Assembly (NCBI RefSeq): GCF_964656455.1
Contig: NC_135714.1
Location: 83,473,903-83,537,902, forward strand
DNA length: 64,000 nucleotides
Source: Halichoerus grypus
Lineage: Eukaryota; Chordata; Mammalia; Carnivora; Phocidae
Direction of reading: 5' to 3'
The notes under the pieces were generated by a model. The model was not told the DNA's origin and did not search any database. It was given only the letters and a program-made list of their open reading frames with translations. Shown in pieces: positions 32,340 to 44,219 of this stretch (position 1 is its first letter; each line of letters begins with the position of its first letter). A program made the position numbers and the translations under genes.

Positions 32340-32980
32340 TATGAGAACGACAAACGTGTCTGAGGCGACTTTTGGACCGCACCTGAAGTTGGGGGCTGCT
32401 TGCCAGGAGAATCAACCATATGATTAATTATAAGGCTGTAACTTTCAGTCCCACTCACCTGACTTCTGCAGAGGGGAGATGGCCTGGAGGTTGACTCAAT
32501 CGCCAATGGCCAATGATTTAATCAATCATACCTATGTCATGAAGCTCCCATAAAAACCCAAAAGGACTAAGTTTGGAGGGCTTCCAGGTTGGTGAACACA
32601 TGGAGATTCATGAAGAGTGGTGCCCCTGGAGAAGGGTAGAAGCCCCAAGCCCCTTTTCCACACCTTGTCCTGTGCATCTCTTCCATCAAGCTGTCCCTGA
32701 GTTATATCCTTCTATAATAAACCGGGGATCTAGTAAGTAAAGTATTTCTCTGAGTTCTGTGAGTCATTGGAAACTCCAATCTATAGTCAGTCAGTTAGAG
32801 CACAGGTGTCAGCCTGGACTTTGTAACTGCTGGGGGTAAGGGGCAGTCTTGCAGGACAGAGCCCTTAAACTATGGGTTCTGATGCTATCTCCCGGTAGGT
32901 AATATCAGAACTGAGTTGAATTGTGGGACCCTCAACTGGTGTCTGAAAATTGCTCAGATGTGTATAGAAAACCCCTCATA
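32340..32980 (+). mobile_element. Probable solo LTR of an old endogenous retrovirus
   Basis: The layout fits an LTR: CCATAAAAACCCAAAAGG, GGTTGGTGAACACATGGAGATTC, a poly-A signal in CTATAATAAACCGGGGATC, and an R/U5-like CTGAGTTCTGTGAGTCATTGG. Family uncertain (ERVL-like by recollection). No internal viral genes adjoin it. Confidence 0.6.
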
Positions 32981-33279
32981 TTGAATTTGGGGTGCAGAAT
33001 CATAGAGTGTCACAACCCAAGCAAGAGAGGGAGGGAATGAGGGGGAAGAAAATGGCAGCAGAAGTAAAAAATTAATTATATATAAAGGGATTCATTAAAC
33101 ACATGACTATATTAAAGATAATAATCGCAACCAGTTTTCTCACTGTCAAGGAAGGAATTTGCAAACTTGGAGAGGGAGAAAACTTAGAATGAACCCATGC
33201 TGTTGGGTTAGAATTGGAGCTATCATTGCAAATTCATGGTTTTCACTACATAAACAGATTTAAAAAAATAGATATAGTT

Positions 33280-33795
33280 GTAAAAAATATCCTAGCTCTG
33301 GCCACTGGCAGGTCCTAGAAACAGTGATGCCCCAACAACAATCAATGAGCATACCTATGGCCCTCAGCTTGGCTTCTAAAAACTATTCTAAGGGGGTGGC
33401 TGGCTGGCTGGCTCAGTTGGAAAGAGCATGGGATTCCTGATCTCGGGGTCGGGAGTTTGAGACCCATGTTGGGGGTAGAGATTATTTAAGTAAAAATAAA
33501 ACTTTAAAAAAATTAAAAACAAAATAGAAACTATTCTCCACTAATAGGAGGGCTCCTTAGAGAAAAGTTTGATTCCAGGACAAGGCAGACAAAGCACAAG
33601 CTAACCCTCAAATCTCTCATTGTGCCTGAAAACAAGGAAGTGGTCAAAGAATGCAGAAAATACATATTAAAGTATTCCAAAATAGTGGAGCATTAGATCA
33701 GCAACTTACACTCAAATGGTTCAGTGAGAAAAGGTCTTTGCTTACTTACTTTTCTGTAAGTTTGTAATTGCTTCAAAATTTAAAAAATAAAATAT
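33280..33795 (+). mobile_element. Old L1M 3' UTR, split by a SINE
   Basis: GATGCCCCAACAACAATCAATG ... GCATACCTATGG before the SINE, AAGTGGTCAAAGAATGC and a TTCAAAATTTAAAAAATAAAA end after it. Confidence 0.6.
33390..33527 (+). mobile_element. Old short CAN-SINE
   Basis: GGCTGGCTGGCTCAGTTGG, GATCTCGGGGTCGGGAGTTTGAG, GTAGAGATTATTTAAG: the short, old tRNA-only form. Direct repeat AAACTATTCT at 33380-33389 and 33528-33537. Confidence 0.88.
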
Positions 33796-33904
33796 TGAGT
33801 ATTGAAGATAAGAAGAAAGTTCCCACAACAAATTACATAGAAATCAAATCTGAAAGTTTTGCTAAAATTCCAACCTTATAGTATTCAGTGAAATTGATTT
33901 ACTC

Positions 33905-34310
33905 ATTTCTTACATATTTTTAACATCTGTATCACAGTCCGTGCTGTCTGGGAATACAAGAATGAAAGGATGCATTTTATCTTACCTTTAAGAAGCTTGT
34001 AGTTCAGTTTAGACAGTAGTAAGATGATTGCTATAGTGGAGATTATAAAGGTTGAAGTAGAGAAAGTTAAAAGCACCTATATTTGCAGAAGATGCTGAGC
34101 AAATAATTGACAGAGCAGGTAACCCTTGAGCTTGAAGGATAAGTAAAGTTTGAGAGAAAAACAAGGAGTAGAAGCACATTGCAAGATGAAGAAATGCTGA
34201 GAGACCTGAAAATAAAAAATAAAAAGAAAATTAAAAAACGCTGAGAGACCTGAAAGAGCAAGGAGGACTTTGGAACTGGAGAGTCTGGAGCATAAAGCAG
34301 CATCTAACAG
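33905..34310 (-). mobile_element. Diverged L2-like fragment, reverse
   Basis: TTAAGAAGCTTGTAGTTCAG, CAAGGAGGACTTTGGAACTGG, GAGTCTGGAGC. It includes a short local repeat of GCTGAGAGACCTGAAA (about 34196 and 34240). Confidence 0.5.
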
Positions 34311-34589
34311 AACCCAAAAAACTCTCCAAGTTCCACTGGGTCAAAGATGTCTTCATCTGCTGATGCTCCAAAAGATTCTTTGTGGTCATCTGTGGTAAAA
34401 AATCTCCTCAGTGAATTTAAGCCTCCTTTTTCCTATATTATAAGCACCAAATAATATCCATTCCTCATTACTATAAACATGCCACACATAAAATTCTCAA
34501 GTAAGGGCAAGGTAATGACTCTGTCCATATCATATGTGTCTATATATCTCTCCAGCCATCAATGCTACAGATGATGTAGGTAGGAATCA

Positions 34590-34750
34590 GATTTCTGCAA
34601 GTCCTCTGTGAATTATTCGTAATCTATAAAATGGGGGTTAAAATAATATCTGCGCAATCTATGTCACTGAATAACTGGGAAAATCAGATGTGATAAGGTG
34701 TGTGAAAACTCTTTATAAACTATAAAACAGAATGTCAGTATTATTATAAG
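34590..34750 (+). mobile_element. MIR fragment
   Basis: AATCTATAAAATGGGGGTTAAAATAATATC and GATAAGGTGTGTGAAAACTC fit the MIR 3' half. Confidence 0.6.
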
Positions 34751-35027
34751 CCAACATGGTAGGGTAATGACCTTTGTAATCAGCCCAGTGAGGTGCCATT
34801 GAGAAATGGACAAGAACAACCAAGAATACCCTGGAACAAAAGACTGCTTTATAGCTAACAAAATTCTTGAGGTGTTTTTTTTTTCTCTCCAGGAAATTAA
34901 AGCACTAATCAAAAATAGAAAGAACCATGGACACCAGCAAGTCTAATCTGGTGGTTTCTTGAGTAAGGAAAAGAAAGGTCAAGAGAGTCAAATGAAATAG
35001 TAAAGTAACACATTTAGACAGTTAGAT

Positions 35028-35222
35028 TGGAGCGCCTGGGTGGCTCACTCAGTTACTTGTCTGCCTTCGACTCAGGTCATGATCCCAGGGTCCTGGGATT
35101 AAGTCCACATCAGGCTCCCTGCTCAGTGGGGAGCTTGCTTCTCTCTCTGCCTGCCACTTCCCCTGCTATGCTTTCTCTCTCTCTCTCTCTGACAAATAAA
35201 TAAAATCTTAAAAAATAAAAAA
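35028..35222 (+). mobile_element. CAN-SINE
   Basis: AGCGCCTGGGTGGCTCAC head and CATGATCCCAGGGTCCTGGG body, with a (CT)n tail. Flanking duplication not resolved. Confidence 0.93.
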
Positions 35223-35429
35223 CCACCAATGTTTTAAAAATCATATTTGTGTGACTTTGAGTGAATTAAACAAAATTATATTAGCCTTTGTTTTACTTAG
35301 CTCTTCTTCCTTCTTTTTCTTGAGTTCTTTTCTAATGGACCAATAGCCCATAGCCTTTTGCTCCCATTCAGCTCAGCTCACCCAGCAGGACCTCATCATG
35401 GCTTTTGTGTTTTGTAATTCTATACAATT

Positions 35430-35765
35430 TTTATCATATTCTTAAAATTCTGGGAAAATGTATATGTACTAACATGGAAAGGTGTTGAAAAAATTAATGA
35501 AAACAGTAAGAACAGAATATGTTGTAAAACAATATAAACAGCAGTGTGTGTGTGTGTTTGCACTTAAGTTAACAAAAGTCTGGGGGAATATGCACCAAGC
35601 TGTTTACAATGTTTTCCTCCTAAGGAGCAGGTTTGGTGAGCAGGGGATTCAAAGGGAAGAATAGTATCTTTCTCTAGAAAGAAGAATAAGGAAAACATAC
35701 CTTTTTCTTCATATACTTTTGTGGTGTTTGAATTTTTTAAAAGGTATATCTTTTATAATTAAAGG
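35430..35765 (+). mobile_element. Old L1M-type 3' UTR
   Basis: GAATATGCACCAAGCTGTTTAC, TTCATATACTTTTGTGGTGTTTG, and a TTTTATAATTAAA end. It contains a short (GT)n at about 35545-35557. Confidence 0.5.
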
Positions 35766-36471
35766 ACCAAAAAATTATCAAACTATAGATAGTGGCAGAA
35801 GTCTGGGTGGCCTCTAAAATGGGGAGTTAGAATCCGTCAATGCATCTCCAGGTGCCCAATGGGGACCATCTTGAGCAGCAGATGCAAAGATCCCATGCTG
35901 TGTGGCTGGCATGCTTCTTTTTATCACAGAAAGCTTGCAAAAAGAGCACAGATTTATAAAAAAGAGCCCCAAAAGGCACCCAACCCCTTACTCTATGAAT
36001 CCAGAATAGCCCCAGGTCTTTGATGGGGAATGGAGTAAGCTCAACAGCAGGCATGAATAAGTCTCCACAGGAGAGGTTCTACCCCTATCTCAACCCTCCC
36101 AAAATTTGAGGCTCAGAATCCCAAAGCTTGACTGAAATTGAGCTGCTGGGAAATATAATCATGTAAGAACAATAAAGAATTTTGTTTTCAAGATAAAAAC
36201 TTAGTACAAAGCTTAGCCTTAGGCAAAATTATAGAATGAAACTATAATAAGGAACTCTTTTCTCCTCTGGGTTCTCAACCCCTTAATACCCGGGACCCAC
36301 ACCCTCTGCTTTGCCTTCCCTTCCTCCACAAGTTCTAATCCCAGGATCTCCTGTTCCCTTTAAAATATAAAAAATTACGAATTAAAAAATGATAATTGAC
36401 TATTTGCTTTTTGTGTGTGTGTGTGCCAATGGTATCACTGGTTTTTCTAGTTCACAAAACATTTTCGACTT
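35766..36471. other. Intergenic sequence without recognised features
   Basis: A (GT)n tract lies at about 36412-36424; otherwise nothing is recognised. Confidence 0.4.
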
Positions 36472-36487
36472 AAGAATTTAAATGAGA

Positions 36488-36682
36488 GGGGCGCCTGGGT
36501 GGCTCAGTCCTTGAGCGTCTGCCTTCGGCTCAGGTCATGATCCCAGGGTCCTGGGATTGAGCCCTGCATTGGGCTCCCTGTTCCACGGGAAGCCTGCTTC
36601 TCCCTCCCCCACTCCCCCTGCTTGTGTTCCCTCTCTTGCTGTGTCTCTCTCTATCAAATAAATAAATAAAATCTTTTAAAAA
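36488..36682 (+). mobile_element. CAN-SINE
   Basis: CCCCCTGCTTGTGTTCC subtype. The duplication AAGAATTTAAATGAGA (36472-36487) versus AAGAATTTAAGTGAGA (36683-36698) has one difference. Confidence 0.95.
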
Positions 36683-36698
36683 AAGAATTTAAGTGAGA

Positions 36699-38524
36699 CT
36701 ACTGGAAGTAAGAAAACAAAATAGTAAGTGTCGTCTCCTCAGTGTCTGGGCTAGTAGAATCCTCTTGACCAGTTTCACTTCTAGTCTTTTCCAGGAACTC
36801 ATTCACACATTTTTGCTGAACAGAAGTGCTCTCACTGTTACTGCACGTTCATCTAGGACTCCTGATAAGGCGGTAAAACCCTGTTTGAGAGAGTTCCGTG
36901 ATTTCCAAGCAACGTGCACGGAGACTACTCCCACCCCAGGTCTCCTGGCAGCAAGATATTGAGGAAGAAAAAGTGAAGAAGAATCAGAAGACTTGAGTTC
37001 TCCTTCTAAGTGAAGCATGTGAACAGTTTTGTCATCTCTGTAGTTGGCATTCCTTAGTTCTTCCAGGTATCCCAGGGGTCGTTACAAGAGTTCCTTGAGA
37101 GAATACAAATTAAAGCATTTCATAAACCACAAAGCCAAGGAAAACTAAAAAATTCCAAATGAGCCAAACCAGATTGAGATGTCATTTTCAGCACAGTTTA
37201 CAGCATTGTGACACAATTTGTCTCTCTGAGGCACACAACAACCTCAAACAAGCCAGGTAGCTCACCTTCTCCAGAGAGAAAAGTACTTCTCTGTAGGACC
37301 AGAGCATGGTCCAGAGAGCTCACTCTAGAATACCCAGTTTGCTGCTTTTTTTTTTATAACTTGGATGGAGTTTGTCACTTTATCAAAGAAACTTTAATGT
37401 TTTCTAGTTCTATTTCTTGTTTTGATGCCTTTGTTTGGTACGTTTCAGAAGGAGGAACATTATTCTTGGCACACACAAATGAAAAACCAAGCTTTGATAC
37501 CTGTGGCTTTACACTTAAATATGATCCATTCTTAGGTGAAAGTCTTAATGTAGATAAATGTACTCGGAATAAAGTATGATTTACACAAAAATAGAATAAA
37601 AGCAGGATAGATATTACAAGGAAAGATAACAGTTACAATACACTGAAAACGTCCTGTCCAAAAATAACATATCCTAATGGCTGAAGGACTGTAGAGTAGT
37701 TTTCAACTTGTATTTGCAATAGAAGAAATATTCCCCAGACATAAAATCTGGTGCCACTGAGAGACTTATGAGTTTACTAATGTCCAAGGTTTTTTTATGT
37801 TGCAGGCACAGTCTCTAGACTGCCTTGTCTGGAGGAAGGCACGGACAGACAACCGATGGACGACTGATGGCCTTTGGGTGTCTTCTAGGATCTCTGCAGC
37901 TTATATCTTAATTCAAGCTATCCAAACCATGTTTGCTCTTTTTCGTAACAGAAAAATATATTTTCCATTGAAGTTTGGTAGCTCAATTAGATATGAGAAA
38001 AACTCACGTTGAAAGAAGCCTAAATATTTACTCACACAAAAGCACCATGAGTCTTTAAGCTTATTGCAAGCAGGAATAAGTAGGTACTTTATTCCAAAGT
38101 CCTATAACTACTGCCTAGGTTTTTCTCTTAAAGAAGAAGAAAGAATTGCTATCATGGTGTTCATTCCAGGAAAACAGAGAGTTTAGATGGATTTCTTCTC
38201 CATCATTGATTATCTTCACTTGTGAATTTGAGGGGAGGAGAAAAGAAGGACAGTAGAGGGAGATATTCTATAATGATATAAGTTTGATAAAATGAGTTGC
38301 ATATACTGAATTAAGTTCTTATTTCCTCTGACACTTCCCAATTAGTTTTATTATTAAAAATGGAATCTAATCCCCAAACAGTGATTTATAAACTCTTTTA
38401 TATTTTAAAGATAACCTGAGGGTTTATTATGTATTTGAGGTCTCACCCTGCCACTATTGCTCTTTAATTGCAGTTTTCATTATTTTAAATGTCATGGGAA
38501 ATTGTTGCTGAGATCGCCTTAATT
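36699..38524. other. Intergenic sequence without recognised features
   Basis: 1.8 kb with no repeat I can name, unusually repeat-poor for this window. A 123-codon open frame at 37208-37579 has no recognisable domain. Confidence 0.4.
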
Positions 38525-38710
38525 TTTTTAAATGAGCTTGAATTCATTTTTGTAAAAAAATAAGTTGATAAATGTGCACAGAGAAAAGACTTGCATGCAT
38601 AAATTTATCAACCCTGATCATCTCTAGATGGTAGGAATGTGAAGTTCTTTCTTCATGATTTTTTATATTTTCTAAATCTTCTAAAAAAACTATTTCACAA
38701 TTAAACGTTT
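38525..38710 (+). mobile_element. Old L1M-type 3' UTR fragment
   Basis: GATCATCTCTAGATGGTAGG ... TTTTATATTTTCTAAATCTTC is typical of old L1 tails. Confidence 0.5.
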
Positions 38711-38803
38711 AATATTAATTTTAAGACAGCAACAACCAAATGAAAAGTTAGAGAGTTAAGTAGAATGAGGATATGCACAGCTTTTTATTGAAAAGCCGAT
38801 GTT

Positions 38804-39004
38804 GGGCGCCTGGGTGGCTCAGTCATTAAGCGTCTGCCTTCGGCTCAGGTCATGGTCCCAGGGTCCTGGGATTGAGTCCCACATCAGGCTCCCTGCTCAG
38901 CAGAAAGCCTGCTTCTCCCTCTCCCACTCCCCTTGCTTCTGTTCCCTCTCTCACTGTCTCTCTCTCGCTGACAAATAAATAAAATCTTTATTTTAAAAAA
39001 AATA
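38804..39004 (+). mobile_element. CAN-SINE
   Basis: Duplication GAAAAGCCGATGTT (38790-38803) versus GAAAAGCCAATGTT (39005-39018). Confidence 0.95.
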
Positions 39005-39357
39005 GAAAAGCCAATGTTAAGGTGGGGTGAAGTTTTCCCATTGTGGATTTCATGTCTGTGGGATTTCCCTTAATTTGAGGAAAGAACTCTTCTTTCTCCT
39101 TATTTATAGGGCTAATAATAGACTCACATTAAGAATAAAAACTGAGTTAGCAAACTCAATATGTAGCAGGGGAAAATCCCCAAAGGCCAGAATTTTTATG
39201 CTTCATAAGACTTTCCAACTGTAATCATTCCCTCCTACATGCAAAGGAAAAAGGTAGACTAAAACCATAAATTCTAAATGATTAAGATAATAAATGGCCC
39301 CCAAAATTCTAAGCAGTTACCATTTTGCAAGTTTTTATCTAAAATATTACATAGGAA

Positions 39358-39435
39358 TACATAAGGCACTTGTGATGAGCACTGGTGTTATATGGAAGTG
39401 ATGAATCACTAAATTCTTAAAAAATAATAATAAAA
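39358..39435 (+). mobile_element. 78-bp L1 tail insertion with perfect 18-bp duplication
   Basis: The body is only the last bases of the carnivoran L1 3' UTR (GCACTTGTGATGAGCACTGG ... ATGAATCACTAAATTC plus A-rich tail). TAAAATATTACATAGGAA occurs identically at 39340-39357 and 39436-39453. Confidence 0.92.
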
Positions 39436-39477
39436 TAAAATATTACATAGGAAAAATAATTACTTTAGAGAGTTTTA

Positions 39478-39595
39478 ATCTAAAATATCAAATATCTAAA
39501 AACTAAATAAAACTAATAAATCTAACTAAAATCTAAATAAAACTAACAACTTAAAATAATCTAAAACATTTCATCCAAAATATCTAAAATTGGAA
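39478..39595. repeat. AT-rich degenerate repeat of (A)TCTAAAAT / CTAAATAAAACTAA
   Basis: CTAAATAAAACTAA occurs twice and ATCTAAAAT-like units recur across 120 bp of almost G-free sequence. Confidence 0.75.
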
Positions 39596-39599
39596 TAAG

Positions 39600-40532
39600 T
39601 AACTTCTCCAAGTTGTTTCTTCCTACTTATTCCACTGAAGGTTAATATAAAAAGGATTTTACCAACATTATGTTCAAGTCTTTAATCTTAATCATGCAAA
39701 ATTATTTCTATTAGGTCTCTGCCTACCTTATTCTTCATCATTGTGTGATTCTAGGCTTTGAATTTTCAAAGAAGACTCAGAAAAATCTTGGAACAAACTT
39801 GGAGCCAAAATAAAGTTGTCATCTAGAGAGCTCAGACAGGAAGTGAAGCTGATAAAACTCAGTGTCTTTTCTGCTCTTTTATATCAAAAGAGATTTGTAA
39901 TGCTCCATTTGGCCAACTCTGGAGAACAAGACTAGCAAAATGGCTGGGATTAGAAAAGGAAGAGGAATGCCAGAGCTTCCCCATCTGCATACACTGCCCC
40001 TGGGATCTGTAGCTATAGAACCAAAGAACGGGGTTGGGTACCATCACAGACCAGATCATATCAAAAACCATTTCTAAAGCAGGTTCAGAGATGCCTGGGA
40101 TTTAAGATAATTAGAGAACATTTGTATCACTGTCATGTTTTACTCAGCTATCTCCCCGCTGACACTATAGAACTCAACACTGATGGCCGCAGATCCAGCG
40201 CCATCGCCAAAAATCGTATCTGTAATCTGCTCTCTCGAATCCATAGTTACTACGAAGACAGAATCTCTCTGAGGCAAGCTGGTCTGGGGGGCCCGGGTCT
40301 GATGGAAGCCTACAATGAAGATAACAGCGTTTTCACTGCATCATCCCCATTCGTGTGTAGTTGGCCAAATGCCATCTTTTCCTTATGGATGTTATTCTGG
40401 TCATATAATCTGTGCTTGAACGACTACCTGGCATTTCAATTCCAGTGTGTCAATATTTGGGAAGTTAATTCATTGCCTTCACCAGAACCCTTCACATATA
40501 GTTTACGTTCTTAACTATTTTAGGAGTCCATT
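39600..40532. other. Intergenic sequence with an unexplained 130-codon open stretch
   Basis: 40122-40514 (plus) is open for 130 codons with no early ATG. It includes a CpG-containing segment (40180-40320) that reads like protein (ADTIELNTDGRRSSAIAKN). I do not recognise it, and no splice-site pair, domain or poly-A tail supports a gene. Confidence 0.3.
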
Positions 40533-40547
40533 TAAATCAAAGATAGG

Positions 40548-40708
40548 GGGCGCCTGGGTGGCTCAGTTCTTAAATGTCTGCCCTCGACTCAGGTCTTTGG
40601 TCCCAGGGTCCTGGAACAGAGCTCCGCATCAGGCTCCGTGCTCAGCAGGGAACCTGCTTCTTCCTCTGTCCCTCCCCCTGCTTGTGATATCTCTCTCTCT
40701 CTCTCTCT

Positions 40709-40739
<31 letters not shown>

Positions 40740-40779
40740 GGATGAATAAATAAAATCTTAAAAAAAATAAAAATAAAAA
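40548..40779 (+). mobile_element. CAN-SINE with long (CT)n
   Basis: Perfect 15-bp duplication TAAATCAAAGATAGG at 40533-40547 and 40780-40794. The body ends in about 50 bp of CTCTCT. Confidence 0.95.
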
Positions 40780-40794
40780 TAAATCAAAGATAGG

Positions 40795-41879
40795 CCAGAT
40801 ACAGAAAGGTAAACTGGTTTTTTAAATGTTGACTCATTTAAAACAAAGACCAGCATTAACATCATATGCAGTATATATTTCAAATTTGTAGTCTTCTTTT
40901 GATATAAATATTGATAAGGGTGGTAAAGAGCACTACCTGCTAACTAACTGATCTGCATTTGAGAAACAAAAACAAAAAGAGACAATGTCTCGTCACTAGG
41001 CTTCTTGCCAAGAAGTCGGGTCAAAGTACATAGAGGCTGCAGTGTTTGATCAGTCAGTGAAGTGGGTTACAACGAACCCAAGTGTGCTCATTCATGGTAT
41101 TTTTCTCCCTGCAACTCTTTTATAACTGTTAGAATGGGTTCCCTTTTGTTTCATTTTGGTTTTTTGGTTTTATTTTTCATTTTTTTGGTGTTTTGTTTTG
41201 TTTCATTTCTTTTCTTGGCCTAGATTCTTCTGACAGCTAATTATTATCTAAAATATATGACAAAAAATAATAATAATATGGAGTTCCTTAAACATTTTAA
41301 AAGACAAAAGAAGGACTTTTTGCTTTGGTTGGTTTGGGACCACTTGATCCTGTCACTTATAGCACATGGTTGATTATCGATAAACACCAGTTTTCATAAA
41401 GTAGTTTTCTTTGGTAAATATTCACTAATTGATCTTTAATCTATATAAATACTAAATACTAAATACTTCTTTTAAAAAATGTTAAACCCTGTTCTTCTCA
41501 GCTTTGCACTGATTACATTACAACCTTCGCAGAACCTATTGATATGACAACGTGCTATTAGTAAACCTCTAGACTACTATGTGAACATATTTAACACTTA
41601 GCCCAAACCTTTGTGGTATATAGAAAAAGAGGATCTTTAGCCACGAGATGCCTTTTTCAAATATTGTGAGAATTAGAGTAGGCCATATATGTAGAGGATC
41701 TAGCATAAAGGCATAAGGATGTGTGTATGTGCCTCAAGCACTGTGCTATACTTTCTTATGTGCCCCAGTTCCCTAAAATAATACTAATTGTGATTATGAC
41801 ATTGATCTGAATTCCAAATCAGAAATATCTGTTTCCACTGAGAAAATATAAACCCTCAGAAGAGAACATTATCTTCCTA
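40795..41879. other. Intergenic sequence without recognised features
   Basis: A T-rich TTTTGGTTTT tract lies at 41140-41210; otherwise nothing is recognised. Confidence 0.4.
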
Positions 41880-42162
41880 CATCGACTCTGTAGCCCACCC
41901 TTATCTGAATTCTTAAACTACCTTCTTCCCTGGTAGAGCATATGAACTTTCCAAGCTTTTTTCCAAGCCCAGCCCTCCACTGGAACAACAGATCATATCC
42001 TCTCTTGCTTACTCAAGGTCTTTGTCCCCACATTATACCTTCTCTCCCCAACCTTATCATCGGTTTTCCCCTCAGTACTCGATCATTCCCAAGAGAAAAC
42101 ATTATCTCTTACCTCATACAAGTTCCTTTCACCACATAAATGTCTCAAGCTATCACTCTATT

Positions 42163-42635
42163 TGTTGTAAGTTGAATTGTTTCCCTCAAAAGAAGACAGA
42201 GTGAAGTCCTAACCCTCAGTAACTCAAAACATGACCTTGTTTGGAAATAAGGTCATTGCAGATGGAATTAGTTAGGAGGAGGTCATCCTGGAGTAGGGTG
42301 GGTCCTGATCGAATAGGACTGGTGTCTTGTAAGAAAATGGGCATGTGGAAACAGAGAGACACACATGGTGGGGGGGGAACACCACGTGACGATGAAGACG
42401 GAGATTGGAGTTGTGCAGCTGCAAGTCAAGGAATGCCAAAGATTGCTGGTAAACCACCAGCAGCTAGGAAGAAGCAAGGAGAGTTTCCCCTAGAGGTTTC
42501 AGAGGGAGTATGCTTATGCCAACAATCTGATTTCAGACCTCTAGCTTCCAGAACCGCGTGAGGCAATAAATTTCTGCTGTTCTAAGCCACCCAATGTGTG
42601 GTACTTTGTTACAGCAGCCCTAGGAAACAAATAGA
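42163..42635 (+). mobile_element. MaLR-like solo LTR
   Basis: Begins TGTAAGTTGAATTGTTTCCC. It continues with TGTTTGGAAATAAGGTCATTGC and GGGTGGGTCCTGATCGAATAGG, and ends CTTCCAGAACCGCGTGAGGC, AATAAATTTCTGCTGTTCTAAG, TTTGTTACAGCAGCCCTAGG. The LTR sits inside L2-like sequence. The 106-codon open frame at 42241-42561 is LTR-derived. Confidence 0.75.
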
Positions 42636-43070
42636 CCATTTCCACTCTGTATTACATTATTCCCATGAGCAGAAAACATTATCTTTTATCACTGAAAAAT
42701 TCCCTTGACCCTAAATCTTCCTTAAGCTAGCATCCTAATCCTGTGCTTCCTTTTTATAGGAAATGTCTTTAGAGAGTCACTTCTAAGTAGTGCCATTACT
42801 TACTCTCCTCCCGTCCTCTGGTGCACTCATTCTGGTGAAGAAACTCACTCTTCTCTCCACTCCTCAGCTGCCATTTTTGTCAAGATAACTTACTGTACTT
42901 TGTTTTTCTTCAAAACAAATAACATTATATGTTTATTTCTTAATTTAGCTATCGTCTATCTCTCTCACCGGAATCTAAGCTCCACAATGACAGGGAATTG
43001 GTGTATGTTTTCATTGGCCCCCTCCAGGTCCTGGCACTCAGTAGGTCCTTAGTGAAATTTTGCTGAATGA
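42636..43070 (+). mobile_element. L2 LINE 3' end
   Basis: CTAAGCTCCACAATGACAGGG, CAGGTCCTGGCACTCAGTAGG, and GAAATTTTGCTGAATGA give the L2 terminus. Related L2-like wording precedes the LTR at 41880-42160. Confidence 0.7.
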
Positions 43071-44219
43071 GGCAATGCATTTACTTTTAGAGTATTAATT
43101 ACATGTGATACATAAAGCTTCCATTGGGATTTAAATATTCTTTAATTATGGATACTAGAAATTTCGTAAGGAATTTGTTGCAGTTTTCAGGAGTTTGAAG
43201 ACTACTAATAAAAAGTGATTTATGCATTGCAAGCATATATTATCACTCATTTTTCACCCTAAGGTAAACTGTGACGTCTTTATTTTATATTATACCTTCC
43301 CAAGCTATGAGCAGATATTAATCTTCACATTCATCCTATGTATTGGGGAAAGGCAGTTTTTTTTTTTAACTTGTATCTTACAGATTTGGAAACTAAGGTA
43401 CTTATGAGCAAAGGGGCCTTCTTGTAACATCTAAGTGCATAAATGAGAAAATAGAAACTGATCAAATCAGTTTAATTTCCGCTAAAATCACCCACCATCA
43501 ACCCTACCTTATAATTTTGTTGACATTTAAGATTATTATCTTGATTATACTAAATGAGAAAAAATAACTTCTTCCTGGATATTATGGCAATTTATAGATG
43601 AGAAATATGAAATCAGATATATTATGCAAACAAATGCATAAATGAAGATTTCTTGCTCAGGTCAGGGCTCTGAGGAGCGGCAGACATTTAGCACAATGAA
43701 CTGAGTAAAAAGAGAAAATTGAGAAGCACTGTTAAACATATTCATAACGTGCATTATCTGCAATGTGAATAAGACTATGGTCACATTAGTCTATGCTGTG
43801 ATAGTTCACAGTGATCAACCATCTATATCCACATAAACTTGTCTTCCCATTTTCTCATTGCCCTCTCTATCAGTAACAGCAAGATAAGGCAGCAAATTAA
43901 AGATACGGAATCTTTGCTAAAGAAGATATCAGGGATACATTGTTACACTGCCTATGGAGGCCTCCATAGAAGAAGATGAATTTTTTTCAAGCTATTTTTT
44001 GGAAATGGGAGTAATATAACAATTGTATTTCTATCACCCATGTATATATACAATAACAAGACTTTTATGAATACTGTGTTTCGTATTTCCACTAAACTCA
44101 CCTTTTTAAAAATTATGTTAACTCACTAATTTCATGAAGAAAATTAATTCCAGAAATTTTAAGGACAAGTGATATTGGATTTAACAAGACAAAAACTATT
44201 TATAAAAATACATTTGCAT
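43071..44219. other. Intergenic sequence, mostly unrecognised
   Basis: AT-rich. A weak reverse MIR may lie at 43320-43420. Confidence 0.4.

Noticed and set aside
42241..42561. A 106-codon open frame.
   Set aside because: It lies entirely within the MaLR-like LTR at 42163-42635.
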